A DNA stretch of 64,000 nucleotides. Origin: Bactericera cockerelli. Its lineage: Eukaryota > Arthropoda > Insecta > Hemiptera > Triozidae. The position numbers were made by a program, and so were the translations under genes. The DNA is taken from assembly GCA_024516035.1 (NCBI GenBank), contig CM044961.1, positions 11,653,229-11,717,228 on the forward strand, written 5' to 3'. Position 1 is the first letter of the stretch. Every line of letters starts with the position of its first letter. Below are positions 13,450 through 23,913 of this stretch, one piece after another. Under the pieces are notes generated by a model. It saw nothing but the letters and a program-made list of their open reading frames with translations. It did not search any database and had not been told where the DNA came from.

Positions 13450-13753
13450 TCTGAGAACCTACAAAAACTTCTAAATTTGGGATATTTTTTCAGTTTTCTA
13501 CTTACTTGTTGCTCAAAAATCATTCATCATAGCTTCAAAATTATAATTAGAAAGAAAACTAGAGTAAATTTCGTACATTTTATTTTAACTTCCTCGGCTA
13601 CTCTTGAGACCTCTGGCTCAGAGGTCAAGTATTCGTATCCATGCATAATCACAACTATTATATCCACCTATCCCATACATACCGCCGCGCCGATCCAACA
13701 GACAGTAATGAGCCATAGCCAATGGATGATTATCAAAAATCATGTACACAAAC

Positions 13754-14395
13754 AGGGTGTCCCTTCTGATCGGACAGATATTGACTGACGTTACAAAATT
13801 TACTAGTTATTTTCTCAAGTCTTTTGTCAACCGATAGTATGCTGTCGACAAGTGACACAAGTTCCCAAGGTATGTAGTTGTGTCACTGGTAGTCAAGTGA
13901 TGGTTAACGCGCTAGTTTTGTAATCCAGGAAGCGTAGGGATCCGTTGGTTCAAATCCCACCAAGTGCATGAATTTTTCCTCATTAATTTGAGTTTGTGAC
14001 CACATAATTATAAGACTCCGAGGGTTAGGTGGTAGAAAATGCTTTGAGCATAAACCGCACCTGGTGCTTATCTTCCACTAAAGAGTGTTATTATTAGTTG
14101 AGAAAGGACTCTAATAATTTCATAAGTTCGTAGCTATCCTCCTGTTTGGCTTGTTACTCACTGAAGAGTCAGACTCTTTGGGGTTAAAAGTTCACAAAAT
14201 GAGAATCTTCACACTACAATTCAAAGCCGATTTTGAAACAGAAATTGCTTTTTGTGACCAAAATAAAGAAAAATGTTCACTAAATGTTCTGAAAGGAGAC
14301 AATCAAGCACTATAAGTTAACTAATTCATACAGATGACGCCTATGAAAAACAATTTCAAGTCTCATTTTTCCAAATACTCTTAAGACATCCTGTA
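13754..14395. mobile_element. Possible CAGGGTG-type TIR element carrying a SINE
   Basis: The left end CAGGGTGTCCCTT and the right end GACATCCTG (CAGGATGTC on the minus strand) resemble the termini at 22988 and 32457. The similarity covers only about nine bases, and a SINE-C copy lies inside. The boundaries are tentative. Confidence 0.35.
13883..14097 (+). repeat. SINE-C copy
   Basis: The head is CACTGGTAGTCAAGTGATGG, GTTAACGCGCTAG and box B TTGGTTCAAATCCCACCAAG. The body is TCCTCATTAATTTGAGTTTG ... GACCACATAATTATAAGACT, and the end is TTCCACTAAAGAGTGTTATT. It is almost complete. Confidence 0.88.
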
Positions 14396-14828
14396 TATTG
14401 GCAGGATACAAAATAATAATACGAGTATGTATGTAGATATTATACTCTACTTTTCAGCATTGGCCCTCGTATTTAACATTCATAGACTAGAACCACAATA
14501 CCTTTACTCATACGAGGCAGTTTCCATTGTTTACATTTCAAATTAATTAAATTAAATCATTTTGATTTATCATTTTAATATTATTTTATTGTACCAGAGT
14601 CTCGGAGTTATTAGTCTCATATGCTTGATTTTCTCTCTCAATTGTCATAGGACTTGACATACCGGCACCTTATGGTCCGTTGGCCTAATGAGGCGAACCT
14701 TGAACAACCATGCTGGTCTTGCATGTGTCTGCCTGGGAGACCAATGCGTAGTCCAAAGAGTTGGGACAATTTTTACTATCACTTTTTAATCTGATGTTCA
14801 GAAGGACTTAGGGAGAGTATTTTTTTTT

Positions 14829-14960
14829 AATTTGGGTTTAACGTCGCTTTCAACTGCATGGTCGTATCACGACGGGGGTGTTACCCTCTATTCGCAGGAA
14901 AATCACAAACGTGCTATACCCACATTAACCTCGCCCAGCGTGGGTTGGGCCGGAATGCCA
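14829..14960 (-). repeat. SINE-F 3' fragment, minus orientation
   Basis: It contains GGTTTAACGTCGCTTTCAAC, CGACGGGGGTGTTACCCTC and CCCACATTAACCTCGCCCAG. These are words of the SINE-F body seen complete at 16860 and 56923. The tRNA head is absent. Confidence 0.7.
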
Positions 14961-15409
14961 GCATGACGGTGAAGAAGACTTAGGGTTGTATGCAGAGTCC
15001 TCACTGTAGGGATGCCTGGGTCATTTGTCCCTTCAGCTGATTTTGTTATTCAGAGACGTTTGTTTTAAAGCGTCTGTGCGCATGTGCAATCAGATGTTTC
15101 TTTAATAAATAATTGTCAAGGTCGAGTATTCCCTACTGCAAGCTCGGGACCACCCTAGCTTCAACCCTATTGAGATTAGAAAATCGTCTCTGCATACCAG
15201 CCTTAGCAGGGAAAGTGGGTGACTCACCTCTCGTCAGGACCCAGTGGGTGCACAGGCAAGGGTCCAACTCCTCTTCGGTGAATCTCGACTGGTAGCAGAG
15301 GAGATTCCTGTCGGGAGAGTCCTGGGGACATCTGGAGGCAGCTGGTACCGAGAAACATGGAACAGGAATGTTATCAAGTGTTGGTGTGGTGTGGAAAAAA
15401 ATTGTTTAA
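14961..15409. other. Unassigned, GC-richer island near 15110-15360
   Basis: The segment is noticeably richer in G and C than its surroundings and open for about 60 codons on the plus strand. No domain, splice pattern or family match was recognised. Confidence 0.3.
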
Positions 15410-15785
15410 GTGCATGAATTTTTCCTCATTAATTTGAGTTTGTGGCCAGCGCGTCCGGTGCTAAGGAGCTGCTTAACTGATGCAGCACCCCCAGACGAAA
15501 AAAGAAAAAAGAGAGGATTTTCTCAAGTTCTAGTTCGTGCACAGTGAAAATCATCACACATTTATAGAATTTAATGCACAATTATTGTGATTGGAATGGT
15601 AAACCAACGCAAACTCTTTAGATACTGTAAGAGCGACTCGCAGCACCCCCAAAACATTTTCCCACCGGCCGCGCCTGTTTGTGACCACATAATAATGAGA
15701 CTCTGAGAGTTAGATGGAAGGAAATGCTTTTAAGATTAACCTCTCATGGTGGTTACCTTCCGCTAAAGAGTCTTGTTATTATTGT
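15410..15785 (+). repeat. SINE-C body split by a nested insertion
   Basis: 15410-15444 (TGCATGAATTTTTCCTCATT ... TTTGTG) and 15677-15785 (GTTTGTGACCACATAATAAT ... CGCTAAAGAGTCTTGTTATT) join into one SINE-C body when the intervening 232 bp are removed. The head is missing. Confidence 0.85.
15445..15676. mobile_element. Nested GC-ended TIR element, 232 bp
   Basis: This insert interrupts a SINE-C and is flanked by GTTTGTG at 15438-15444 and 15677-15683, a 7-bp target duplication. The left end GCGCGTCCGGTG and the complement of the right end, GCGCGGCCGGTGG, are imperfect inverted repeats. The interior has GCAGCACCCCCA in two copies (one near each end). It has no coding capacity, so it would be a non-autonomous DNA transposon. 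Confidence 0.75.
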
Positions 15786-15951
15786 TTAAAAAATAATAAA
15801 AAAAAAATATGTCGCTTTTAACGACATGGTAATAATATATCGAAGAAAATTTCATATTTCATTGGTTGAAAACTCACAAATAGCCAGTGTGGAGCCGGGA
15901 ACAGCCAGCATCACAAGGGTTCGAATTTGAATGGTCACTCATGCAAGTCCT

Positions 15952-16064
15952 ATCAGAATGGAAGCATACTACGGGATAGGTAAGCTACAACACAGACCAC
16001 AAGCGTCTACAGTAGCTCGTTATTCATGACTACGAAATAAAACCGGCTGTGAAACACTCATCTT
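15952..16064 (+). repeat. SINE-A 3' fragment
   Basis: It has GCATACTACGGGATAGGTAA, CACAGACCACAAGCGTCTAC and GGCTGTGAAACACTCATC. The upstream half is absent. Confidence 0.8.
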
Positions 16065-16320
16065 TTTTTTTTAAAAAAAGCCATAGCTCCATGATCAGTA
16101 GAACCTAAGATAAGTTTGAAAAGAATCGGGTGGAATTTAATGGTTTGTGTAAAGATACGCACTACCTTGTGCTTGGATGTGTTCTTAAACTAAATTGGGA
16201 TGAGTTCATGCATTGGGTGGCATTCAAACCAACAGACCCTTAATTGTCAGATTAGCGCCAATATTCTATGTATAGCTCGTTTGGCGAATGAAAACACTTA
16301 TGTACAATAACAATGAATTT

Positions 16321-16399
16321 ACAGAAATGAAGGGGTTTTATATCAATGACAGAAATGAAGGGGTTTTCTATCAATGACAGAAATGAAGGGGTTTTCTGT
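16321..16399. repeat. 28-bp tandem repeat, about 2.8 units
   Basis: The units start at 16321, 16349 and 16377 with ACAGAAATGAAGGGGTTTT and continue to TATCAATG. Only one or two bases differ between units. Confidence 0.9.
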
Positions 16400-16859
16400 G
16401 AACTGAGGGATCAGGTCACTACAGTTCGACCATACTGTAAGTTACAAGATTGTGCACATGAAATTTATGTGTCGCAAATTTTCAATAAATCGAACCCGCT
16501 TCTTGTGACTGTAAAGGCCAAGGACATCTGGACGACAGCTGTGAGACCGATGGGTATTTTATCGGACTCGTACAGATCATAAACACTAGGACCCGCTTGA
16601 TATACTTAGGTAATACACACGTATTTTTAATCACCTATTGTTATCCTTTGAAAGGTGTAATAAATTTCTAGCATCTTAAAACAACTCAAGAAATAATACC
16701 TATACAATTGTTTACAAAAAAAGAAAGAAAATTCCGATCATATTAGATTACTTCTTCTTCTTCTTTTACTCTGTCTTATACCGCTCAAGCAGGGTCGAGG
16801 TTGTTCAACCTCATGGTTGAGATTGGTAGGTTTTGGCACATGACTGGATGCTCTTCCTA
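16400..16859. other. Unassigned intergenic DNA
   Basis: No gene recognised. A TTC-rich tract lies at 16752-16765. Confidence 0.35.
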
Positions 16860-17108
16860 ACGACAACGATTCTATTTGATTTAACGTCCTGGATTAGGAC
16901 GGGGGTTGTACCCTCCATTCGCTGGGAATCGTACCTGCTACCCACATTAACCTCACCCAGTCTGGGTAGGGCCGGAAATGCCAACCTCACATACCTATAC
17001 GGAGGGAACAGAATTTTCTGTGTGAAAAGTCTGCTCTGACCGGGGATCGAAATCAGAATCTCTGGACTACGGGCAGTAGTCACAACCGTTACGCTACAGA
17101 GGCTGGCT
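16860..17108 (-). repeat. SINE-F copy, minus orientation
   Basis: On the minus strand it starts AGCCAGCCTCTGTAGCGTAA (box A region), has box B-like TTTCGATCCCCGGTCA and then the body AATTCTGTTCCCTCC ... GGGTGAGGTTAATGTGGGTA ... GGGTACAACCCCCGTCCTAA. Plus-strand copies are at 44932 and 56923. Confidence 0.88.
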
Positions 17109-17271
17109 ATATTAGATAGGTATTCGATTTGTATCAAATTCTGGAAAAATGAGGAAAAACCCCTGTTATAAACCTTGTAGTAAAATACATCTATAAAAAA
17201 TTGTAAAAAAAAAAAAAAAAGAGGAAAAATCCAGAAAATGTTGAAGAGGATCTAGAATGCAGGAAAAACAT

Positions 17272-17355
17272 TGTTCCATTCAACCGTCACGCAACACACT
17301 CTGATTGGTTAATTTGAACGAAATAACCAATCAGAGTGTCAAGGTTGAAAGAAAC
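17272..17355. repeat. Hairpin with 16-bp perfect stem
   Basis: ACACTCTGATTGGTTA at 17296-17311 and its exact complement at 17324-17339 flank a 12-base loop. An outer imperfect arm (TGTTCCATTCAACC / GGTTGAAAGAAACA) extends the structure. Both arms contain a CCAAT box. It may be a small foldback element. Confidence 0.7.
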
Positions 17356-17439
17356 ATTTGGGGATTATGAAAGTGAGAGTGGTTTGTGGAATAATTGGCA
17401 GATACCATTAGAATTTGCTCAAAGTCTCAAATTTATGAG

Positions 17440-17516
17440 AAAAAATTCATGCATTGGGTGGGACTCGAACCTACGGATCCCTGCGATACCTGGATTACCA
17501 GACTAGCGCCTTAAAG
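17440..17516 (-). repeat. SINE-C head fragment, minus orientation
   Basis: It contains GCATTGGGTGGGACTCGAAC and GGATTACCAGACTAGCGCC, the complement of the SINE-C tRNA-like head. The body is absent. Confidence 0.75.
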
Positions 17517-18185
17517 TCCTCACCCAATACTACCACCAATGCATTGTTGAATTCCGCAAGAAATTCAAATACCCAAGAGAAATAACGAACAATAGAATTC
17601 AAATCTCAGACACTGACGTATTGACCAAACCTTGGGTGGCTGGCAGTAGGGCGGTAATTTATAGACTCCCATATTATACACAAACAAGCCCGTCCTCATC
17701 TATGGAGGTAAGTCATTCGTTATCCGCACCTCTGCGTTGTGTAAGCAGTTAAGGACGGGCGGGCCATTTGTATAACGAGTTGGGACATAGCGAGCTTGAA
17801 CTTGGAGCCAGGATAATAGCGGCATCCATGTAGATTCTGAGATTAGATAAGCGTAAAGGAGAATTAACATGGAAAAAATGGGCGTCTCTCTAGACTTGTT
17901 AAATAGAAGAAAATATAGAGATGTAAGGAAGATTTAAAATGGGAAAATAGACGTCTACGTACCTATACCTACCGGTTAGATAGAAAGTGTCAAGATGTAA
18001 TAGAGATATAATAAATACGAGAAAATAATGTTATACTTTATCTTATTCACTATTTTTTATCACACTGCTAAAAAATCTCGCGTAGGATGATCCTAACTTC
18101 CTAAACCACTATAAAGTCATTGAACCAAAGAGAGGAGATTTGCGGAAGGAAAAGCATAAGTTCGTCGACTTTTTTAAAAGATAAC
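17517..18185. other. Unassigned intergenic DNA
   Basis: No coding feature or known family recognised. The short phrase GACGTCTA...AGAAAAT recurs weakly near 17885 and 17950. Confidence 0.3.
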
Positions 18186-18353
18186 TGTACCCCGGAACCG
18201 CTTTCGCATTACTTCAGGGCACTTTACCTTTACATCCACACCATTCCGGAAACGGAAAACTCGGTTAGAATTTTTCGCTCCGGCCGGGATTCGAACCCTC
18301 AACTTACGGGTCAGCAACCAATGCTCATAAGCACTAAGCCACGGAGGTCGGAT
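18186..18353 (-). repeat. SINE-E copy, minus orientation
   Basis: On the minus strand it starts CCGACCTCCGTGGCTTAGTG, has box B GGGTTCGAATCCCGGCC and the body GCGAAAGCGGTTCCGGGGTA. Near-identical copies are at 30556 (plus) and 49881 (minus). Confidence 0.88.
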
Positions 18354-18401
18354 TTATTTTTTTCAAAGTAGATATATTTATTGAGGTAAAAAAACAAATA
18401 A

Positions 18402-18672
18402 AGTATGATTTATTTGTGGTGAGGCAGAACGCCTCACAATTTTTGTGCGTAGCGCAGCATTACTAAGACTTTCCTTTACTTTTCGAATTCTTTTACTAAA
18501 TTTTCTTTTTACTCTGGTGATGCCGCCACTGGTCGTTACTCATACAAGTAGCAACATGTTTTTCCTCACGAGGTATAAGTCTCCCCACACTTTCAAAGTA
18601 CAGGGTAGAAAATTTTCTACCTAGCTGGGATTCAAACCCTGGTCACCGTGCGTGTCAGGCTAGTGCCCTAAA
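18402..18672. repeat. Repeat H, compound
   Basis: ATTTATTTGTGGTGAGGCA, GTAGCGCAGCATTACTAA and CCGCCACTGGTCGTTACTCA recur in the same order at 59007-59175. The right part (CCTCACGAGGTATAAGTC ... GCTGGGATTCAAACCC) recurs at 21560-21682 and includes an inverted box B-like word. It is probably a SINE family in minus orientation. Confidence 0.7.
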
Positions 18673-19159
18673 ACATTCGGGAACGATGCCTGTCTCGTTT
18701 TTTACAGGGTCCGCCAAAAAGAAGGACCCACTCGAAATATCTAGAGAATGTAATGAAAAACTTTGGAAAATGCTAAAACACGTGTTCCATCAGACCAAGA
18801 GAGAAACATTTTCTGCTAGGTTTTGTTATTTTATCAATACCAGGGGTGGCCCAGGGGGGTTCAAATTCGAAATCTAAAATCACCGTATGTACATGCAGAC
18901 CTAGCTAGCTTTAAAAAAAAAGGAGATATTGTACATATTTTCATTTCAAAGGTTTCAATTTTTTTTATATAAGTAATGTAGGTATAAGAAATTAATGTAT
19001 TTCTATAAATAAAAAATTAAAAACACATATTTTTCTATTTGAGAAAATTAAATTTCTACGCCTCTCTGATGGGGTCAACTTTAAATAAATAAAAATGTAA
19101 AACTATCCTTTTTTTAAATAAATTCAATGAGTCTTTTGTTTAATCTAGTCAAGTCTTTT
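18673..19159. other. Unassigned intergenic DNA
   Basis: No recognisable gene. The stretch has several A/T-only runs around 18910-19110. Confidence 0.3.
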
Positions 19160-19310
19160 AACCGACCTCAGTAGCTTGATCGATAAAGCGGCGGACTTGT
19201 AACCTGGAGGTCGGTGGTTCAAGTCCCGGTTTCAGCGTGGATTTAGTAGAGTGAGTTTGAATAGTTGTGATATCACGAAAGTGATTAACACAAATATGAG
19301 AACTTTTTAG
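19160..19310 (+). repeat. SINE-B copy
   Basis: ACCGACCTCAGTAGCTTGAT, GCGGCGGACTTGTAACCTGG and GGTCGGTGGTTCAAGTCCCG are followed by GTTGTGATATCACGAAAGTG. This is one of the best-preserved copies. Confidence 0.88.
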
Positions 19311-19687
19311 TCAAGTCTTTTTATGTAGTATTTTCTTTAAGTTATCAAGATTTTTGACGTCTATTGTATATTCTTACCTGTTGTTGTGAAGATCGCGAGA
19401 AGAACCACGAGATGAAACTTCCACTCGCCCTGGTGAAACAGAAAATGAAACAGACTTGTGTTAGGTACAATTATATTACTCTTTATTTTCACTCATCTGG
19501 CTTTTTACTGATGAATTAAAATGATCGTTTTTATTTTCAAAAACTATACAACATCGGAAATTTCTGTATCCCGCCTTGCCATTTTTTTTCTTTCTTTTTT
19601 TAATAGACGTGCTTTTTACAATTAGGCTAATTAAGGAATAAGTTGTAGAGTGCGTGAGAGGTGACGCAGCCAATTCCTTCGGACATA

Positions 19688-20233
19688 AGTTCAGGAGGGT
19701 GAAATAGTAAACATATTGAAAGTCCTGACGTCTATTAGGATCGGAGAAAAGGAGTTAGGGGGAGTAAAGGTTGTAAGAAGGAGGTGAAAAGAGGTCCCAT
19801 TTTCGGAATACCTCAAGAATGCTACGGTTTTGTAAAAGCCTTGAATGGAATACAATTAAAGCAAATAAAATTTAAAAGAATTTTGATTCTATGCTACTTT
19901 GAAAAATTACAAGCTGTTTTTGAGATGTACGCTTCAAGAAAAGAAACTATATTTTAAAAATAGTTCAGGAGGGTGAAATAGTAAACATATTGAAAGTCCT
20001 GACGTCTAGGATCGGAGAAAAGGAGTTAGGGGGAGTAAAGGTTGTAAAAAGGAGGTGAAAAGAGTTCCCATTTTCGGAATACCTCAAGAATGCTACGGTT
20101 TTGTAAAAGCCTTGAATGGAATACAATTAAAGCAAATAAAATTTAAAAGAATTTTGATTCTATGCTACTTTGAAAAATTACAAGCTGTGTTTGAGATATA
20201 CGCTTCAAGAAAAGAAACTATATTTTAAAAATA
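19688..20233. repeat. Tandem duplication, two ~273-bp units
   Basis: Copy 1 (19688-19961) and copy 2 (19962-20233) both begin AGTTCAGGAGGGTGAAATAG and end CAAGAAAAGAAACTATATTT. I count about four substitutions and one 3-bp deletion (CTATTAGG versus CTAGG), roughly 98% identity. No gene content was seen in the unit. Confidence 0.95.
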
Positions 20234-21256
20234 TGTCGCTTCTTAATTCCACCCTGGGGGGCTCCAACAATGACTTTTTAAACTTATTTTGATTTTGATA
20301 ACTTACTATGGCGTTTTACTTTGACATTAGGGGGGATCAATTACCATCAATTTTTCGATATCTTCAAGTTAACACCAAAGCCCGCCAGCCACCAATCAAA
20401 ATTCCGCCACTGGCGGTTCCATCGATCAGTTTTTGACAAAAAATTCTTGGGTTAAGGTGTTTTATATGTATGATTTAGGGGGGGTCAACTCTTATATATT
20501 TTTTGATATCTTCAACTGATTAGCCAAAAACCCTTAAATCGACCAAAAATAAGGATTTTGGCTGGTTTTACATGGAATTTGAACCTTACCTTAAGCTCAT
20601 CTAATTGTATGTAACATAATAATGTACAAAGATAGTGTCCAATCGGACAGAATCATCTACCACCAATTAGTAGATACAGATCACAGAAAGATAAGAACTA
20701 AAAACAATTTTGCTACAATTTTTGAGAAACGCTTAATCAATGGTTTATCGATTATGACATTGTGGGACTGTGGGTGTTTCATTCCTGTGAGGACATTATT
20801 AAAACCAGGTAGATATCTACATCCGGACCAAGAGGAAGTTATTAGGTGAGACACCTTTAGCCTTTAGGATTTCTGAAAACCACAGTATTTCACAGTATTG
20901 GTTGCAATCATCTTTCTTTGTAATGCAATTGTGTCATGTTCGGCTATGGAGACATATATTTTTTATAAAGCGTGTGATTTTTTACAACGCTTTGTGAATT
21001 TTTTGGCCAATGAATGTGATTATTAGAACTGCCAAAGTAGGCACAAGGTCAACAATTTAAAAAAAGGTTACAAATAAAACTAGGTATTTTAAAAGCTTCT
21101 TTCATAAAGTGCTCTATTTTGGCAAGCAAAAGATAGGTAGGTATGTAATAGTATCATAAAATTGAAACATTGGAATATTATGTAATACGCCAGTATTAAT
21201 TTCACAACTTATTAGTTCAAAATTAATACATAATAAGTGGAAACAAAGCTCGCTGT
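20234..21256. other. Unassigned DNA with a degenerate G-run repeat
   Basis: Around 20325-20365 and 20470-20515 a TTAGGGGGG(G/A)TCAA word is followed by a TTTTT(C/T)GATATCTTCAA word. Similar wording occurs inside elements at 22988 and 42732, so this may be decayed transposon sequence. No gene was seen. Confidence 0.35.
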
Positions 21257-21392
21257 TCCCAGCATCACTCAGGCTGGGTGAAGTTAATTTAAATACCTAT
21301 AGCTTGTTTGTGAGTTTCTAGCTAATGGAGGGTAACACCCCCGTCGTGAAATGACCGTGCAGTTGAAAGCGATGTTAAACCCAAATTAAAAG
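21257..21392 (+). repeat. SINE-F 3' fragment
   Basis: It has CAGGCTGGGTGAAGTTAAT, GGAGGGTAACACCCCCGTCG and AAAGCGATGTTAAACCCAAA. The tRNA head is missing. Confidence 0.72.
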
Positions 21393-21559
21393 AATCACAA
21401 ATGTGTAATAAATAAATGATTCGTGTTCTTTAGGAAGTAGGTACCTATATCAAAAATTTAGTGGGTAATGCAGAATTATATAGGACTTTTCCTTTTTTTA
21501 ATTATTGTGTATGATTTGCACAAAGCTCCGTCGTCGCTACTCACATTAAATCAGCTACT

Positions 21560-21682
21560 CATTTTTCCTTACGAGGTAAGTATGAGTGGACCCCGGACAT
21601 CCAAGTATCACACAGTAGAAAAAACTCACATCCTGCTGGGATCGAACCCAGGTCCACATGCGTGCAAGCCTAGTGCGCAACG
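21560..21682 (-). repeat. Repeat H right part
   Basis: CCTTACGAGGTAAGTATGAG, GCTGGGATCGAACCCAGG and the word CGTGCAAGCCTAGTGCGC match the right half of the repeat at 18402. The box B complement suggests a tRNA-derived head read on the minus strand. Confidence 0.6.
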
Positions 21683-22987
21683 GTGACAACTATAAAATAT
21701 AAAACAAAAAAAAAAAAGAACTATAAATTTTCCAAATAAATTAAACTTCTTTTTCATAATAATATTTTATGTAAAGTCGCTTTTGAATCTCTTATGTCTG
21801 GATAAGAGTCTCACAGAATGAAGGAGCTAATTAAATCTTTTAGCAACTGGATTAACATGAAAATTAACTCAATTTAATTTCCATATTTCTAATAAACATC
21901 TTAAACAATAAATAACTGCAAAAGATATTCTTAACATTTTCCTGACCACATCAGGATCACGAGTAGTTTTGTTAGAGAAAAGAATTTCTATATTTACCAT
22001 TTCTTCCTTCATTGCAGAGCACACTTGAAACACACCGAAATGAAAAACCAATATCAAATCATGAGCAATAAACACTTAATAAATTAAATAAATAACACGA
22101 AAACACTTAGAATAAATAATTAAAAGAATAAAGTCAATAAGTTACACATAAGAACACAACACGGAGTTTCGACACAACTTTGGCGTCAACGGGCGAAAGT
22201 TGGGCGAAAAATGGGCGAATGACAAAGTCAAGATCGAGATTATTTCGATCGGAATCGAGCGTCTTTTTGGATCCGGAATGTCGGGATGCGAATGAGATCG
22301 GTCTTCACTGGACCAGAGTTCAGAGTCAACTGCTGGGTTATACAATCTGGTGCGAGTGACCAGGAGCCAGCAGAGGAGATGTCCTCCGAGCCAAGTTCTG
22401 GTTGAGGCGAAAAGTTTTAACCCTCGACGGCATGGAGACAAAGTTGTGAGATCGTGTGGAATTCACATGCATATTATTATATTGTCTGAATAAACATACC
22501 CTTATTTGCATAATAGTACTTACAGGGCTATATTAGGCTGTAGGAAAAGCTAAAATCCAACCAAGTGTGAAAAACTTTTGCAGAGACAAAGTGTTGGATT
22601 TGAAATATTGATCTCACTGAGGCAAAATCTTCTTGCTGATAGATAATTATTTTATAGGTATTTGATGTAATAGACATTTTTTATTTAATAAGAAAGATTT
22701 TTTCTTAGGAAACATCAGGCACGGACAAAACACTGTGGGGTGATAAATAGACAAGATAGTGGTAAGGTTAATTATGTAGATTTTTATTTATTTTTATTTA
22801 ATACATGACAAGTAAATAGTTTTAATACATTTATTACAATGACAGTTTACACCATAATTCATAATATTTTTTTAACTGAACTTAGTTTTTTTTGGCTGTC
22901 GTCATCTCACACTAAGTATGGTCCTTGTGTCGGTATAGATACCTATATACTTACCTATTTATTAGGTAGATATATTATGTACTTATA
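21683..22987. other. Unassigned; GC-richer island at about 22150-22450
   Basis: The island contains several CG dinucleotides in a strongly AT-rich background and is open for 99 codons on the minus strand (composition rich in R, S, P). I see no domain and no match to other repeats here. It could be an LTR, a promoter or an unrecognised repeat. Confidence 0.3.
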
Positions 22988-23377
22988 CAGGGTGTTTCAG
23001 AAAAGTGTGCATTAATTTTAACCACGTATTTTATGTACCATTTTAGGGGGGGTCAACTCTATAACAAAATGGGCGAAAGTGCTTCATAAGGGAGATCAGT
23101 TAACCCCCCTGTGGCCGTCCCTGAAAGTGCAATGACCTCAATTCTCACATCAAAATAACGGCGTCATCTTGTATTGGGAATCAATTTTTTTTCCGCGTTT
23201 CAATAACTCTAACAGGTAAGGCGTAATTCAAAATCTAAGATTTTTTTAAAGAACCTTTAGAGATGTGTATCTCCCTTATGAAGCACTTTCGCCCATTTTG
23301 TTATAGAGTTGACCCCCCATAAAATGGTACATAAAATACGTGGTTAAAATTAATGCACACTTTTCTGTAACACCCTG
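22988..23377. mobile_element. MITE with long (~107 bp) TIRs, 390 bp
   Basis: The left arm starts CAGGGTGTTTCAGAAAAGTG and the right arm ends as its complement with one mismatch. Complementarity continues through about 107 bp to AAGTGCTTCATAAGGGAGA. TA flanks both ends (22986-22987 and 23378-23379), fitting a Tc1/mariner-type insertion. No transposase frame lies between the arms. Confidence 0.9.
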
Positions 23378-23712
23378 TATATGTGGCTATGTCTACATAT
23401 TTATAGGTCTGCATTTTTAATTTAAAATGTTCAAAGCGAGCCACCTTTCTTTGATAAGATATTGTTCCCCATTATCTCTATTGGATCAGTCCGGTGACAA
23501 AAATGAGTCGAAAACTCAAAGGTCAAAAATCCTACTTATCTATGAGACATTGTACGAATATGTGTGGCGCGGCAACAGAAATGAAAATGAGATTTTCCTG
23601 TAGACATTTTCTCTGTTGTCCCCACAAAGAGACTATTTTGTCTGATAATATGAAATATTTTAATTAAATCAATACCTATTAATATTGGAAACAGTAATTA
23701 ACAGCAAAGATA
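23378..23712. other. Unassigned intergenic DNA
   Basis: No gene or family was recognised between the MITE and the SINE-C copy. Confidence 0.3.
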
Positions 23713-23913
23713 GTAATAATAATAATACTCTTTAGTGGAACGTAACCACCAGGTGAGGTTAATGCTCAAAGCATTTTCTGCCACCTTACCCCTTAGAGTC
23801 TAATTATTATGTGGTCACAAACTCAAATTAATGAAGAAAAATTGGTGCACTGAGTAGGATTCGAACCAACGGATCCCCACGCTACCTGGATTACCAGACT
23901 AGAGCGTTAACCA
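23713..23913 (-). repeat. SINE-C copy, minus orientation
   Basis: Starting from an (ATA)n tail it reads ACTCTTTAGTGGAACGTAAC, AATTAATGAAGAAAAATTGG, GGATTCGAACCAACGGATCC and GGATTACCAGACTAGAGCG. This is a full-length family member with a microsatellite tail. Confidence 0.87.

Noticed and set aside
22142..22441. 99-codon minus-strand frame as a gene
   Set aside because: No recognisable domain. Reported only as a composition anomaly.
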